From: an uncultured Bacilli bacterium
GTDB taxonomy: Bacteria; Bacillota_I; Bacilli_A; RF39; UBA660
NCBI GenBank assembly: GCA_934085675.1
Contig: CAKOHH010000015.1
Location: 1-23,278, forward strand
Length of the DNA: 23,278 nucleotides
Direction of reading: 5' to 3'
The position numbers were made by a program, and so were the translations under genes. Below the pieces are notes generated by a model that was not told the origin of the DNA, did not search any database, and saw only the letters and a program-made list of their open reading frames with translations. Of the stretch, positions 1-6,289 are shown one piece after another (the first letter of the stretch is position 1; every line of letters starts with the position of its first letter).

Positions 1-2
1 TA

Positions 3-59
3 ACGCCTGTGGAGATAGTAGGTTACGAGGTCGATGAAGCAGGAAGCCCATTGGCTTAA
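3..59 (+). pseudogene. C-terminal tail of an IS200/IS605-type TnpB (OrfB), cut by the window edge
   Basis: The frame starting at base 3 is open to a TAA at 57-59 and reads TPVEIVGYEVDEAGSPLA. The other two forward frames stop earlier. Short degenerate tails of this kind, running into a right-end hairpin that contains or abuts the stop codon, are typical of IS605-family TnpB genes, and exactly such a hairpin lies at 47-68. TnpB is the RNA-guided nuclease that helps these elements persist. Only the last 18 residues are visible, so I cannot tell whether the gene upstream is intact, and the family call rests on tail plus hairpin rather than on any catalytic motif. Confidence 0.45.
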
Positions 60-76
60 GACAATGGGTAGTTCAC
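42..76 (+). mobile_element. right end of an IS200/IS605-type element (hairpin)
   Basis: A perfect 7-bp stem CCCATTG (47-53) / CAATGGG (62-68) encloses an 8-nt loop and overlaps the TnpB stop codon. It is followed by TAGTTCAC (69-76). IS605-family elements have no inverted terminal repeats; their ends are subterminal hairpins recognised by TnpA, and in TnpB loci the right end also forms the 3' part of the omega RNA. The exact element boundary is inferred, most likely near 76. Confidence 0.5.
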
Positions 77-121
77 GTAATAAATTAATCGTTTTGTTGC
101 TTTCTATAATTTTATCCTAAT

Positions 122-187
122 AAAAAATGACATTGAATATAAGGTTTTCAATATTTTTGAAATCACTTGTATTATATGTCATTTTTT
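122..187. terminator. long inverted repeat, possible terminator downstream of the IS end
   Basis: AAAAAATGACAT (122-133) is perfectly complementary to ATGTCATTTTTT (176-187), a 12-bp stem. A smaller nested stem TTTCAA (146-151) / TTGAAA (157-162) lies inside the 42-base loop. The arm ends in a T-run on the plus strand and starts with an A-run, so it could terminate in either direction. It is very AT-rich, so a structural role is only moderately supported. Nothing else is seen between 90 and the promoter at 287. Confidence 0.35.
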
Positions 188-286
188 GTTTTCAAATATA
201 CTTTTCTATTTACTGTCAACTATATAGTAAACTAACTAATAAATATAACATTTTATGGTTTTTTTTATATGCAAGTATTTGAGTGC

Positions 287-315
287 TTGACATTGAATGT
301 AAATTAAACTATAGT
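287..315 (+). promoter_or_regulatory. SigA-type promoter of the sigma-like gene
   Basis: Consensus -35 TTGACA (287-292), 17-bp spacer, -10 TATAGT (310-315). The predicted start near 322 leaves a leader of about 25 nt containing an unusual G-rich ribosome site AGGGGG (332-337), ten bases before the ATG at 348. Confidence 0.7.
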
Positions 316-347
316 ATACTCTGATATTTTTAGGGGGAAATTTAAAA

Positions 348-1307
348 ATGAAACAAGAGAAATCAAACAAGTTAAAAAATACTGAAATAGTGTTAAAAGA
401 ATGGCAAAAACAGATTTCACAATATGACAAATTGAAATTAAGTGAGGCTAAAGAACTTTGTAAAAAAGCCTTGGAAACTTCAGATGAAACAAAAAAAGCA
501 TTATATATGAATAAGGCTGTTTTAGGAACATTGTATGTTGTGCCTAAATTTATAGCTAGAAATAATTTATCGACTCTTACATCAAGAGCATATGATATAA
601 ATGATATTATAAATTCATTTAATGAAGTATGGATTAAAAAAGTTAGAATTGGGGAATTACTTAAAGTTACTAAGTACGCGGATGTTTTCAGTAAAAGTTA
701 CTTTAATGAAGTATGCACTAATTTAGTAGGTTATGATATTGATAGTAATGAGACATTTGACTTGCCAATAAAGTTTTTTGAACGGATGTTTTATACATTT
801 GTTCAATTTAAAAACAAAGGTGAAACTTTTTCTTATAAAGATTTGGTATCGGCTATGGCAAAAGATTGTTATTATATGAATTTACTTAAAAGATGTGATT
901 CAAGTATCATGTTAATATTTGAAAGTATATACAATAATCTAAATGATGATAAAAAAGAAGAGTTGGATATAGGAATAAGGAAAATAGACAATTTTTTAAA
1001 AGCATTTATTGATATTGGGATAAGTGAAAGTATATCCAATTATATATCAAGTGGTATTGATATGGAATCAGATATAATCAATCAAGTTTTCTTAACGACA
1101 TTTGTCAAAGATGTTGATGATACTTTGATAGATGAAAGGAAAAAACAAATAATTCATCAAAGGTATGGAATAGATGATGGTGAACCTAAAACATATGGAG
1201 AAATAGCAGAAATTTATAATATTTCAAGGGAAAGAGTTAGACAAATTAACGCTATGTGTTTAAGTACTCTAAGAAAACCAGAAAATAAGATGCAAAAATA
1301 TTTTTAA
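348..1307 (+). CDS. divergent sigma-70-family RNA polymerase sigma factor
   Basis: The last 60 residues are a clear sigma region 4: a stretch RYGIDDGEPKTYGEIAEIY followed by a helix-turn-helix with SRERVRQIN, matching the 'LRFGLDDG..T..EIA...G.SRERVRQIE' pattern that contacts the -35 element. Residues about 50-110 (ALYMNKAVLGTLYVV, then YDINDIINSFNEVWIKK) fit a weakly conserved region 2, where core binding and -10 melting occur. Region 1.1 is absent and the middle (110-255) is helical but unrecognised. At 319 aa it is shorter than a housekeeping RpoD and longer than most ECF factors. It is a single-gene unit with its own SigA-type promoter and a terminator shared with uvrB. Its target promoters cannot be seen here. 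It lies beside an IS end, which hints at a mobile or accessory context. Region 4 is secure; a complete working sigma factor is likely but inferred. Confidence 0.75.
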   Translation: MKQEKSNKLKNTEIVLKEWQKQISQYDKLKLSEAKELCKKALETSDETKKALYMNKAVLGTLYVVPKFIARNNLSTLTSRAYDINDIINSFNEVWIKKVRIGELLKVTKYADVFSKSYFNEVCTNLVGYDIDSNETFDLPIKFFERMFYTFVQFKNKGETFSYKDLVSAMAKDCYYMNLLKRCDSSIMLIFESIYNNLNDDKKEELDIGIRKIDNFLKAFIDIGISESISNYISSGIDMESDIINQVFLTTFVKDVDDTLIDERKKQIIHQRYGIDDGEPKTYGEIAEIYNISRERVRQINAMCLSTLRKPENKMQKYF

Positions 1308-1311
1308 AAAC

Positions 1312-1340
1312 AAAAAGGAACTTAAGCAAAGTTCCTTTTA
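1312..1340. terminator. bidirectional terminator between the sigma gene and uvrB
   Basis: Perfect 11-bp stem AAAAGGAACTT (1313-1323) / AAGTTCCTTTT (1329-1339) with a 5-nt loop. It provides U-tracts in both directions and serves both convergent genes. Its right arm overlaps the uvrB stop codon. Confidence 0.85.
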
Positions 1341-3284
1341 TTCACTTTTCATTTCAAATAAAATATCTCTTAATTCCATGGCGCGTTCAAAATCAAGATT
1401 TTTAGCAGCTTGTTTCATTTCCGTTTCAATATCATTAAGCATCTTTTCTTTTTCTTTCTTTGTTATTTTCTTCTTAGAAGTTTTTTCTTTAATTTCATTT
1501 GTAATTACATCTTTAATCTCTTTTTGAATCGTTGTAGGGGTGATATGATGTTCTTCATTATATTTCATTTGAATTTCACGTCGACGATTTGTTTCTTTAA
1601 TCGCATATTCCATAGCATCTGAGTAAGTATCAGCGTACATAATGACATGTCCTTTAGCATTTCGGGCTGCACGTCCTATTGTTTGAATAAGACTTCTAGA
1701 ACTTCTTAAGAAACCTTGTTTATCAGCATCTAAAATACATATTAAACTAACTTCAGGAATATCTATACCTTCTCTTAAAAGGTTAATGCCCACGACGACA
1801 TCATAAATACCAGCCCGTAAGTCATGAATAATTTTAAGTCTTTCGAGTGTTTTAATTTCATTATGAAGATAAGCTACTTTAATATTCATTTCTTTTAAGT
1901 AATTAGATAACTCTTCACTCATCCGAATAGTCAAAGTCGTTATTAAAACCCTTTCATTCACAGCCATTCTTTTTCTAATTTCATTTATAATATCATCAAT
2001 TTGTCCTTCTGTTTTTTTAACTTCAATTTCAGGATCTAATAAGCCGGTTGGTCTTATAATTTGTTCGACAAATTCTCCATGTGTTTTTTCAAGTTCATAA
2101 TCTCCTGGTGTCGCGGATACATAAACGGCTTGATGAATTTTATTTTCAAATTCTTCAAATTTTAAAGGTCTATTATCAAGAGCACTAGGAAGACGAAAAC
2201 CATAATCAACAAGAGTTTGTTTACGCATTCTGTCTCCATTATACATACCTCTTACTTGAGGAAGAGTGACATGAGATTCATCAACAAATAAAAGAAAATC
2301 TTTTGGGAAAAAATCAATTAAACAAGTAGGCGTTTCCCCAGGTCCACGAAGAGCAAGATGACGAGAATAGTTTTCGACACCACTGCAAAAACCTGTTTCT
2401 TTCATCATTTCAATATCATAATTAGTTCTTTCTCTTAATCGTTGTTCCTCTAGTAGTTTTCCTTGATCTTTTAATTCTTTTAAGCGTTCTTCTAATTCAC
2501 TTTCAATACGTTTAATAGCTTCTTTCATTTTTTCATCACTTGTTACAAAGTGACTAGCTGGAGACAAAGTAGTACTTCTTATATTTTTTATAATAGCACC
2601 CGTGACGGGATCAAAAATACGAATGGCTTCAATTTCCGTATCAAAAAGTTCAATTCTAACACCACTAGAATGTTCATTGACAGGAATAATATCAATAATA
2701 TCTCCCCGAACCCGGAAGGTACCACGGTGAAAATCAATGTCATTTCTCTCATATTGCATATCAATTAAACGATTAATAATGTCATTACGGCGCATATTGT
2801 CCCCAACAGTGACAATTAATCTATTTTTTTCATATTCTTCTTTTTCACCTATACCATAGATACAAGAAACAGATGCGACCACGATTGTATCTTTATAGTT
2901 AATTAAAGCACTTGTTGCAGCATGCCTTAACTCATCAATTTCATCATTAATAGAAGAATCTTTTTCAATATAAGTATCACTAGATGGTACATAGGCTTCT
3001 GGTTGATAGTAATCGTAATAAGAAACAAAGTATTCGACATGATTATTTGGAAATAACTCTTTAAACTCACTATAAAGTTGACCGGCTAAAGTCTTATTAT
3101 GAGCAAGAATTAAAGTTGGTTTATTAACTTTTGCAATAACATTGGCCATCGTAAAAGTTTTACCAGTACCAGTAGCACCGAGTAAAACCTGTTCTTTTTT
3201 TCCTTCATTAATACCTTCAACTAACTTTTCAATAGCCTGCGGTTGATCACCACTAGGTTTATATTTTGAGATTAACTGAAACAT
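1338..3284 (-). CDS. uvrB: excinuclease ABC subunit B (UvrB)
   Basis: UvrB is the DNA-damage-verifying helicase of nucleotide excision repair; UvrA loads it onto lesions and it recruits UvrC. The 648-residue protein shows the full family order: Walker A GATGTGKT (36-43), the damage-probing beta-hairpin region with YYDYYQPEAYVPSSDTYIEK, the DEAH-type Walker B box FVDESHVTLPQ, helicase motif VI QTIGRAARN, and a C-terminal UVR domain (about 610-645, LDFERAMELRD) that binds UvrC. The start chosen is the ATG at 3284, preceded by AAAAGGAGG (3289-3297). An upstream in-frame ATG at 3356 would add 24 residues, but it overlaps the promoter and has no good ribosome site. Length and motifs are normal and no SOS box was noticed. 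It stands alone as a transcript here, without uvrA beside it. Confidence 0.97.
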   Translation of the reverse strand: MFQLISKYKPSGDQPQAIEKLVEGINEGKKEQVLLGATGTGKTFTMANVIAKVNKPTLILAHNKTLAGQLYSEFKELFPNNHVEYFVSYYDYYQPEAYVPSSDTYIEKDSSINDEIDELRHAATSALINYKDTIVVASVSCIYGIGEKEEYEKNRLIVTVGDNMRRNDIINRLIDMQYERNDIDFHRGTFRVRGDIIDIIPVNEHSSGVRIELFDTEIEAIRIFDPVTGAIIKNIRSTTLSPASHFVTSDEKMKEAIKRIESELEERLKELKDQGKLLEEQRLRERTNYDIEMMKETGFCSGVENYSRHLALRGPGETPTCLIDFFPKDFLLFVDESHVTLPQVRGMYNGDRMRKQTLVDYGFRLPSALDNRPLKFEEFENKIHQAVYVSATPGDYELEKTHGEFVEQIIRPTGLLDPEIEVKKTEGQIDDIINEIRKRMAVNERVLITTLTIRMSEELSNYLKEMNIKVAYLHNEIKTLERLKIIHDLRAGIYDVVVGINLLREGIDIPEVSLICILDADKQGFLRSSRSLIQTIGRAARNAKGHVIMYADTYSDAMEYAIKETNRRREIQMKYNEEHHITPTTIQKEIKDVITNEIKEKTSKKKITKKEKEKMLNDIETEMKQAAKNLDFERAMELRDILFEMKSE

Positions 3285-3327
3285 AGTTCCTCCTTTTAAA
3301 TGGAAATAAAACATTTTCTTGCAATTT

Positions 3328-3356
3328 ATTCTAACACTTCTTTTATAATAAAACAA
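3328..3356 (-). promoter_or_regulatory. promoter of uvrB
   Basis: On the minus strand, -35 TTGTTT (3356-3351), 17-bp spacer, -10 TAGAAT (3333-3328). The predicted start is near 3321, giving a leader of about 37 nt. Confidence 0.55.
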
Positions 3357-3383
3357 GAAAGCTATTTTATACTCTTAAGCCAT

Positions 3384-3429
3384 AAAAAAAATATGGCATG
3401 CAATTCATTTAAGAATTTACACACCATAT
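3384..3429 (-). terminator. terminator of the surface-protein pair
   Basis: Reading on the minus strand, a long imperfect hairpin has outer arms ATATGG (3429-3424) and CCATAT (3396-3391), with further pairing inside including G-T pairs and one bulge. It is followed directly by a run of eight T (3391-3384). It lies just after the stop codon of the 425-aa protein. Confidence 0.65.
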
Positions 3430-3439
3430 ATTATAACGT

Positions 3440-4717
3440 CTAACTTGCAGATAATACATACGGATTTTCAGGAGTACCTTCACCACTAGAAATTTTTGTG
3501 GAAGATTTCAGATATAATGTAGGGCGAACCGCATCCTGGGCGTACGCATCGCCGTCGTAGACATTGCCAGCGGCGTTGACATAGAACACGCCGGAAGAAT
3601 AAGACGAACGCGGGGCTAATGTCCATTGAGGAGCACTTGAATTATAAAGCCAATCATTATTTTTACAATCACTGTATGAACTACCATTCCAGTTGCTTAA
3701 TTCTTTACCTAAACAACTGGCTCTATTCATACTAGTACCTCCGCTTGTCGCATATCCATAATCACTTGGATACATTAAGCCTACTTTCCCTTGCCACTCT
3801 GTTGGTCTTCCCATGTATACATTTGTTCCTCTTTCATATGTATACCAATGACTTGCTAAGCCATCTGATGAATGAGTATAACTTGACGTACTTCCTAATT
3901 TCCATGTTATCGCGTCTATTTGATTTTTGGCTGCTTCTGTTAAGCCATTTCTTGTAAAATCTAATGTTGTTGCTGTAGTACTTTTATTATAATATTGTCC
4001 TGTGGTTCTGTTATAGTATGCACCATTATTTAATAGCGCTTGCAAACTACTGGTCGCCCAGTCGTTTTTATATTTTCCTCTAGATGTATAATCCCAAGAT
4101 AAATTTCCTATGGAATTTGCCCGAATCAATTTAATTCTTTGTCCTTGTGGAGTATTTAAGATTCCTATAATTCTCCATCCCGCTTTTTCACCATTAAAGG
4201 TTACATAGTTACAAGGATTTTTTCCAACATATCTTAAATTGTTATCACTTGTTCCATCATAGGCTAAAGTATAAGTACAACTACTACTTGTTTTATTTGG
4301 AACGGTATAGACATTTGTTGATGATTTATTTGCTCCTGATACTAAGTTATTTAAAAATGTTGTTGCTGGTGGCACTGGCTTTTTTTTGAAATACAAGGTA
4401 CACTTTGTTCTCGTTGTGCTATTTTTTTGATATTTATTGTAATCAAGTATTGCTTGCCAATTATTATCATTCCATGAAATAGTAACCCCACTGGTACAAG
4501 ACGATTTGGCAGTATCTAATGTAAGACCTGAACTTTTATTTGGCATTTCTCTTGTGCTTGTATTGTTCACATAATAAGCATAATAAGGTTCTTCTACAGC
4601 GTCTTTCTTTTTTTCATAAAGAATATAAATATTTCCAAAAAGAAAATATCCTATAATAAGACCAATGAAGAGAGAAAAGATAATGTTAAGATTTTGTTTA
4701 AATTTATGTAATTTCAT
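3440..4717 (-). CDS. membrane-anchored surface protein with a putatively hypervariable lectin-like C-terminus
   Basis: The 425-aa product has an N-terminal membrane anchor (about 9-33). A small domain with paired cysteines follows (about 42-112, KSSCTSGVTISW ... TKCTLYF) and is shared with the upstream gene. The large extracytoplasmic domain (about 118-425) has motifs recurrent in gut-Firmicutes surface proteins of the DUF6273-like, lectin-fold type: GWRIIG, RIKLIRANSIG, GLMYPSDYGYATSGG, NDWLYNSS, QWTLAPRSS, AVRPTLYLKS. I recall this family as differing between members mainly between the last QWTL and VRP motifs. In this gene that stretch (residues about 367-400, bases 3521-3620) is 59% GC, against 32% and 34% in the adjoining 100-base segments, and nearly lacks coding-strand adenine. 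Those are marks of a DGR target. A ribosome site GGAGG precedes the ATG by 7 bases. The gene is 24 bp downstream of its partner, probably cotranscribed. The role is likely surface binding or adhesion; the family name is from memory. Confidence 0.75.
   Translation of the reverse strand: MKLHKFKQNLNIIFSLFIGLIIGYFLFGNIYILYEKKKDAVEEPYYAYYVNNTSTREMPNKSSGLTLDTAKSSCTSGVTISWNDNNWQAILDYNKYQKNSTTRTKCTLYFKKKPVPPATTFLNNLVSGANKSSTNVYTVPNKTSSSCTYTLAYDGTSDNNLRYVGKNPCNYVTFNGEKAGWRIIGILNTPQGQRIKLIRANSIGNLSWDYTSRGKYKNDWATSSLQALLNNGAYYNRTTGQYYNKSTTATTLDFTRNGLTEAAKNQIDAITWKLGSTSSYTHSSDGLASHWYTYERGTNVYMGRPTEWQGKVGLMYPSDYGYATSGGTSMNRASCLGKELSNWNGSSYSDCKNNDWLYNSSAPQWTLAPRSSYSSGVFYVNAAGNVYDGDAYAQDAVRPTLYLKSSTKISSGEGTPENPYVLSAS
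3521..3620 (-). other. candidate DGR variable region: GC-rich, A-poor patch in the surface-protein gene
   Basis: Counting directly, 59 of 100 bases are G or C and only 14 are A on the coding strand. The next 100 bases upstream in the gene (3621-3720) have 34 G/C and 34 A. The codons are unlike the rest of the gene: many end in C (GTC, AAC, GCC, TAC, GAC, GGC, TAC, GCC) and several could derive from AAC or AAT by change of adenines. The patch sits next to the 3' end of the gene and ends in GTTCGCCCT, where a fixed homing sequence would be expected. Neither reverse transcriptase nor template repeat is in the window, so the assignment is inference from composition and position. Confidence 0.5.
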
Positions 4718-4741
4718 TTAATTGCCTCCACTATTGTATTA

Positions 4742-5122
4742 TTATTTCTTAAAATATAAGGTACACTTTGTTCTGGTGGTGTTAGTTTTTTGGTAATTAC
4801 CGTAATTAAGTACTGCTTGCCAAGTACTACTATTCCAGGAAACGGTGACACCACTGGTACAAGAAGATTTAGAAGTATCTAAAGTGTATCCTGAACCTTT
4901 ACTTGGTATTTCTCTTGTAATGGTGTTATTTACATAATATGCAAAGTAAAGGTCTCCTGGATCTTCAACAGTGCCATTTATGACATTAAATTCTTTCTTT
5001 TCTTCATAAAAGGCATAACTACTTCTAAAGAGCAAATAACCTAGTATGAGTCCGATGAAAAGAGTAAAGATAATAATAAACGTTTGTTTTTTGTTTTTTT
5101 GTTTAAATTTTTGTAATTTCAT
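4742..5122 (-). CDS. short membrane-anchored protein sharing the N-terminal domain of its downstream neighbour
   Basis: This 126-aa protein has a basic start, a membrane anchor (about 14-38) and one extracytoplasmic domain (about 57-126). That domain is nearly the same as residues 42-112 of the 425-aa protein: both contain TLDT.KSSCTSGVT.SW, WQA.L.Y..YQK and TRTKCTLYFKK. It retains a segment NVINGTVEDPGD after the anchor that the longer protein has lost. It ends where the other continues into its large lectin-like domain, so it is either a truncated tandem duplicate or a true short partner. A good ribosome site GGAGG lies ahead of the ATG at 5122. It is the first gene of a probable two-gene unit. 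Function unknown; placement at the membrane is well supported. Confidence 0.7.
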   Translation of the reverse strand: MKLQKFKQKNKKQTFIIIFTLFIGLILGYLLFRSSYAFYEEKKEFNVINGTVEDPGDLYFAYYVNNTITREIPSKGSGYTLDTSKSSCTSGVTVSWNSSTWQAVLNYGNYQKTNTTRTKCTLYFKK

Positions 5123-5151
5123 TTAATAACCTCCATTATAGTATTATTTTG

Positions 5152-5260
5152 GATATCACATTGTATTATTATTCATATCCTAATATAGGAATTATATCAT
5201 AAGTGATATCAAAATGATATCTTTTTGATTACTAGTTTGAAAAAGTTTGATGTGATACCA
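5152..5260. promoter_or_regulatory. array of GATATC boxes, candidate operator of the RHH regulator
   Basis: Self-complementary GATATC occurs at 5152-5157, 5205-5210 and 5216-5221. The last two are exactly 11 bp apart (one helical turn), the first 53 bp away (about five turns). A related GTGATACCA is at 5252-5260 and matches GTGATATCA at 5203-5211 in 8 of 9 positions. Arc/MetJ-type ribbon-helix-helix dimers bind cooperatively to half-sites about a turn apart. The boxes lie between the divergent RHH gene and surface genes. Assignment is inferred. Confidence 0.4.
5191..5199 (-). promoter_or_regulatory. extended -10 promoter of the surface-protein pair
   Basis: On the minus strand TGATATAAT (5199-5191) is a consensus extended -10 (TGnTATAAT). 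No good -35 is present at the right distance. Instead that region (5205-5221) is filled by two GATATC boxes, so a bound regulator would overlap it. The predicted start near 5184 leaves a leader of about 60 nt. Confidence 0.5.
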
Positions 5261-5284
5261 TAGAAATTGTTAGGAGGAGTTTGT

Positions 5285-5461
5285 TTGAAAACCATTAACC
5301 CATATCCATTAAGAATTGAGGAAGAATTAATGACAGAATTAAAGAAGATTGCTGAAAAAAATTCCCGAAGTGTCAATAAGGAAGTCGAATTCTTAATAAA
5401 GAAAAGAATTGAAGAATATAAAAATTTAGAGAAAAAGACGAAAAGCACTGTTAAAAACTAA
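5285..5461 (+). CDS. Arc-type ribbon-helix-helix DNA-binding protein
   Basis: The 58-aa product matches the Arc/ParD-like fold: a short beta strand NPYPLRIE, helix EELMTELKKIAEKN, the turn SRSVNKEVEF, and a second helix with IKKRIEEYKN. The motif R-S-x-N-x-E-V is characteristic of Arc-like proteins. The start taken is TTG at 5285, seven bases after AGGAGG (5272-5277). Another TTG at 5267 would place the ribosome site inside the gene. Such small dimeric proteins repress nearby promoters and commonly their own; here it is divergent from the surface-protein genes, with GATATC boxes between. No toxin partner follows, so a toxin-antitoxin role is not supported. No convincing promoter of its own was found. 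Confidence 0.75.
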   Translation: MKTINPYPLRIEEELMTELKKIAEKNSRSVNKEVEFLIKKRIEEYKNLEKKTKSTVKN

Positions 5462-5487
5462 AGGCGGTTCTTTTTTTTGTATCTAAA

Positions 5488-5516
5488 TTGATATTCTTTT
5501 TTTATTTTGTTATACT
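5488..5516 (+). promoter_or_regulatory. SigA promoter of the polysaccharide export operon
   Basis: -35 TTGATA (5488-5493), 17-bp spacer, -10 TATACT (5511-5516), with a TGT extension (5508-5510). The predicted start near 5523 leaves a short leader before the ATG at 5545. Confidence 0.75.
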
Positions 5517-5544
5517 AAATGTGTTAGAAACATTGAGGTGACTT

Positions 5545-6288
5545 ATGAAGAAAACAGATAAAGAGAATGCTATTGAAATAAAGCATGTAACAAAATCGTT
5601 TAAAATATATTATGACAAAGCAAGTACGTTAAAAGAACATTTACTTTTTTGGAAGAGAAATGAAAGTGAATTATATACGGCTTTAAAAGATATTAATTTA
5701 GATATTAAAAAAGGGGAGACTGTAGGTCTTATTGGCGTTAATGGTTCTGGTAAAAGTACTCTTTTAAAGTTAATGACGAAAATAATTTATCCAACCAAAG
5801 GAGAGATTATTACCCATGGTAAACTGACAAGTCTTTTGGAGTTAGGTGCTGGTTTTCATCAAGATTTTACGGGTAGAGAAAATATTTATTTTAACGCGGC
5901 TATTTTTGGGTTAACAAAACAAGAAATTGATAAAAGATTGGATGATATTATTGAATTTTCTGAACTAGGGGAATTTATTGATAATCCTGTTCGTACTTAT
6001 TCAAGTGGTATGTATATGCGTTTAGCTTTTTCTATTGCTATTAATGTTGATGCGGAAATATTACTTATTGATGAGATTTTAGCCGTAGGAGATCAACATT
6101 TCCAAGAAAAATGTTTCAATAAATTACAAGAACTTAAAGAAAGTGACAAAACAATTGTTATTGTTAGCCATAGTTTAGATCAAATTGAAAATCTATGTAC
6201 ACGAGCTATTTGGATAAATAATGGCCTTGTTGAAATGGATGATACCCCTAGCAAGGTTATTCCAGAATATTTAAAGGAGTGTCGTTAA
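5545..6288 (+). CDS. polysaccharide ABC exporter, ATP-binding subunit (Wzt/TagH-like)
   Basis: This ATPase powers export of an undecaprenyl-linked glycan together with the permease that starts one base after its stop. Motifs are complete: Walker A GVNGSGKST (64-72), ABC signature YSSGMYMRL (152-160), Walker B ILLIDE (172-177) and the switch histidine in VSHS (H209). The segment LTSLLELGAGFHQDFTGREN is typical of the polysaccharide/teichoic acid exporter subfamily. At 247 aa it has only the nucleotide-binding domain. It lacks the C-terminal carbohydrate-binding extension of O9a-type Wzt proteins, so export is more likely of the flexible or TagH-like kind. A ribosome site GAGGTGA precedes the ATG. 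It is the first gene of the operon. The glycan exported cannot be read from sequence. Confidence 0.9.
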   Translation: MKKTDKENAIEIKHVTKSFKIYYDKASTLKEHLLFWKRNESELYTALKDINLDIKKGETVGLIGVNGSGKSTLLKLMTKIIYPTKGEIITHGKLTSLLELGAGFHQDFTGRENIYFNAAIFGLTKQEIDKRLDDIIEFSELGEFIDNPVRTYSSGMYMRLAFSIAINVDAEILLIDEILAVGDQHFQEKCFNKLQELKESDKTIVIVSHSLDQIENLCTRAIWINNGLVEMDDTPSKVIPEYLKECR

Positions 6289-6289
6289 A

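Noticed and set aside
236..430. 64-aa reading frame on the minus strand
   Set aside because: It overlaps the promoter and start of the sigma gene, has no ribosome site and low-complexity composition.
3440..5122. complete DGR cassette in the window
   Set aside because: No reverse transcriptase, accessory gene or template repeat was found on either strand; only a target-like gene is present.
5135..5140. TATAAT on the minus strand as promoter of the 126-aa gene
   Set aside because: It is too close to the start codon; transcription would begin after the ribosome site, and there is no -35.
5209..5448. 79-aa reading frame antisense to the RHH gene
   Set aside because: It is opposite to a well-supported small gene and has no ribosome site.
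5285..5461. antitoxin of a toxin-antitoxin pair
   Set aside because: The fold is compatible, but the next gene is an ABC ATPase with its own promoter and no toxin-like gene is adjacent.
5462..5480. terminator after the RHH gene
   Set aside because: There is a T-run at 5471-5478 but only a 3-bp AAC/GTT pairing before it, too weak to call.
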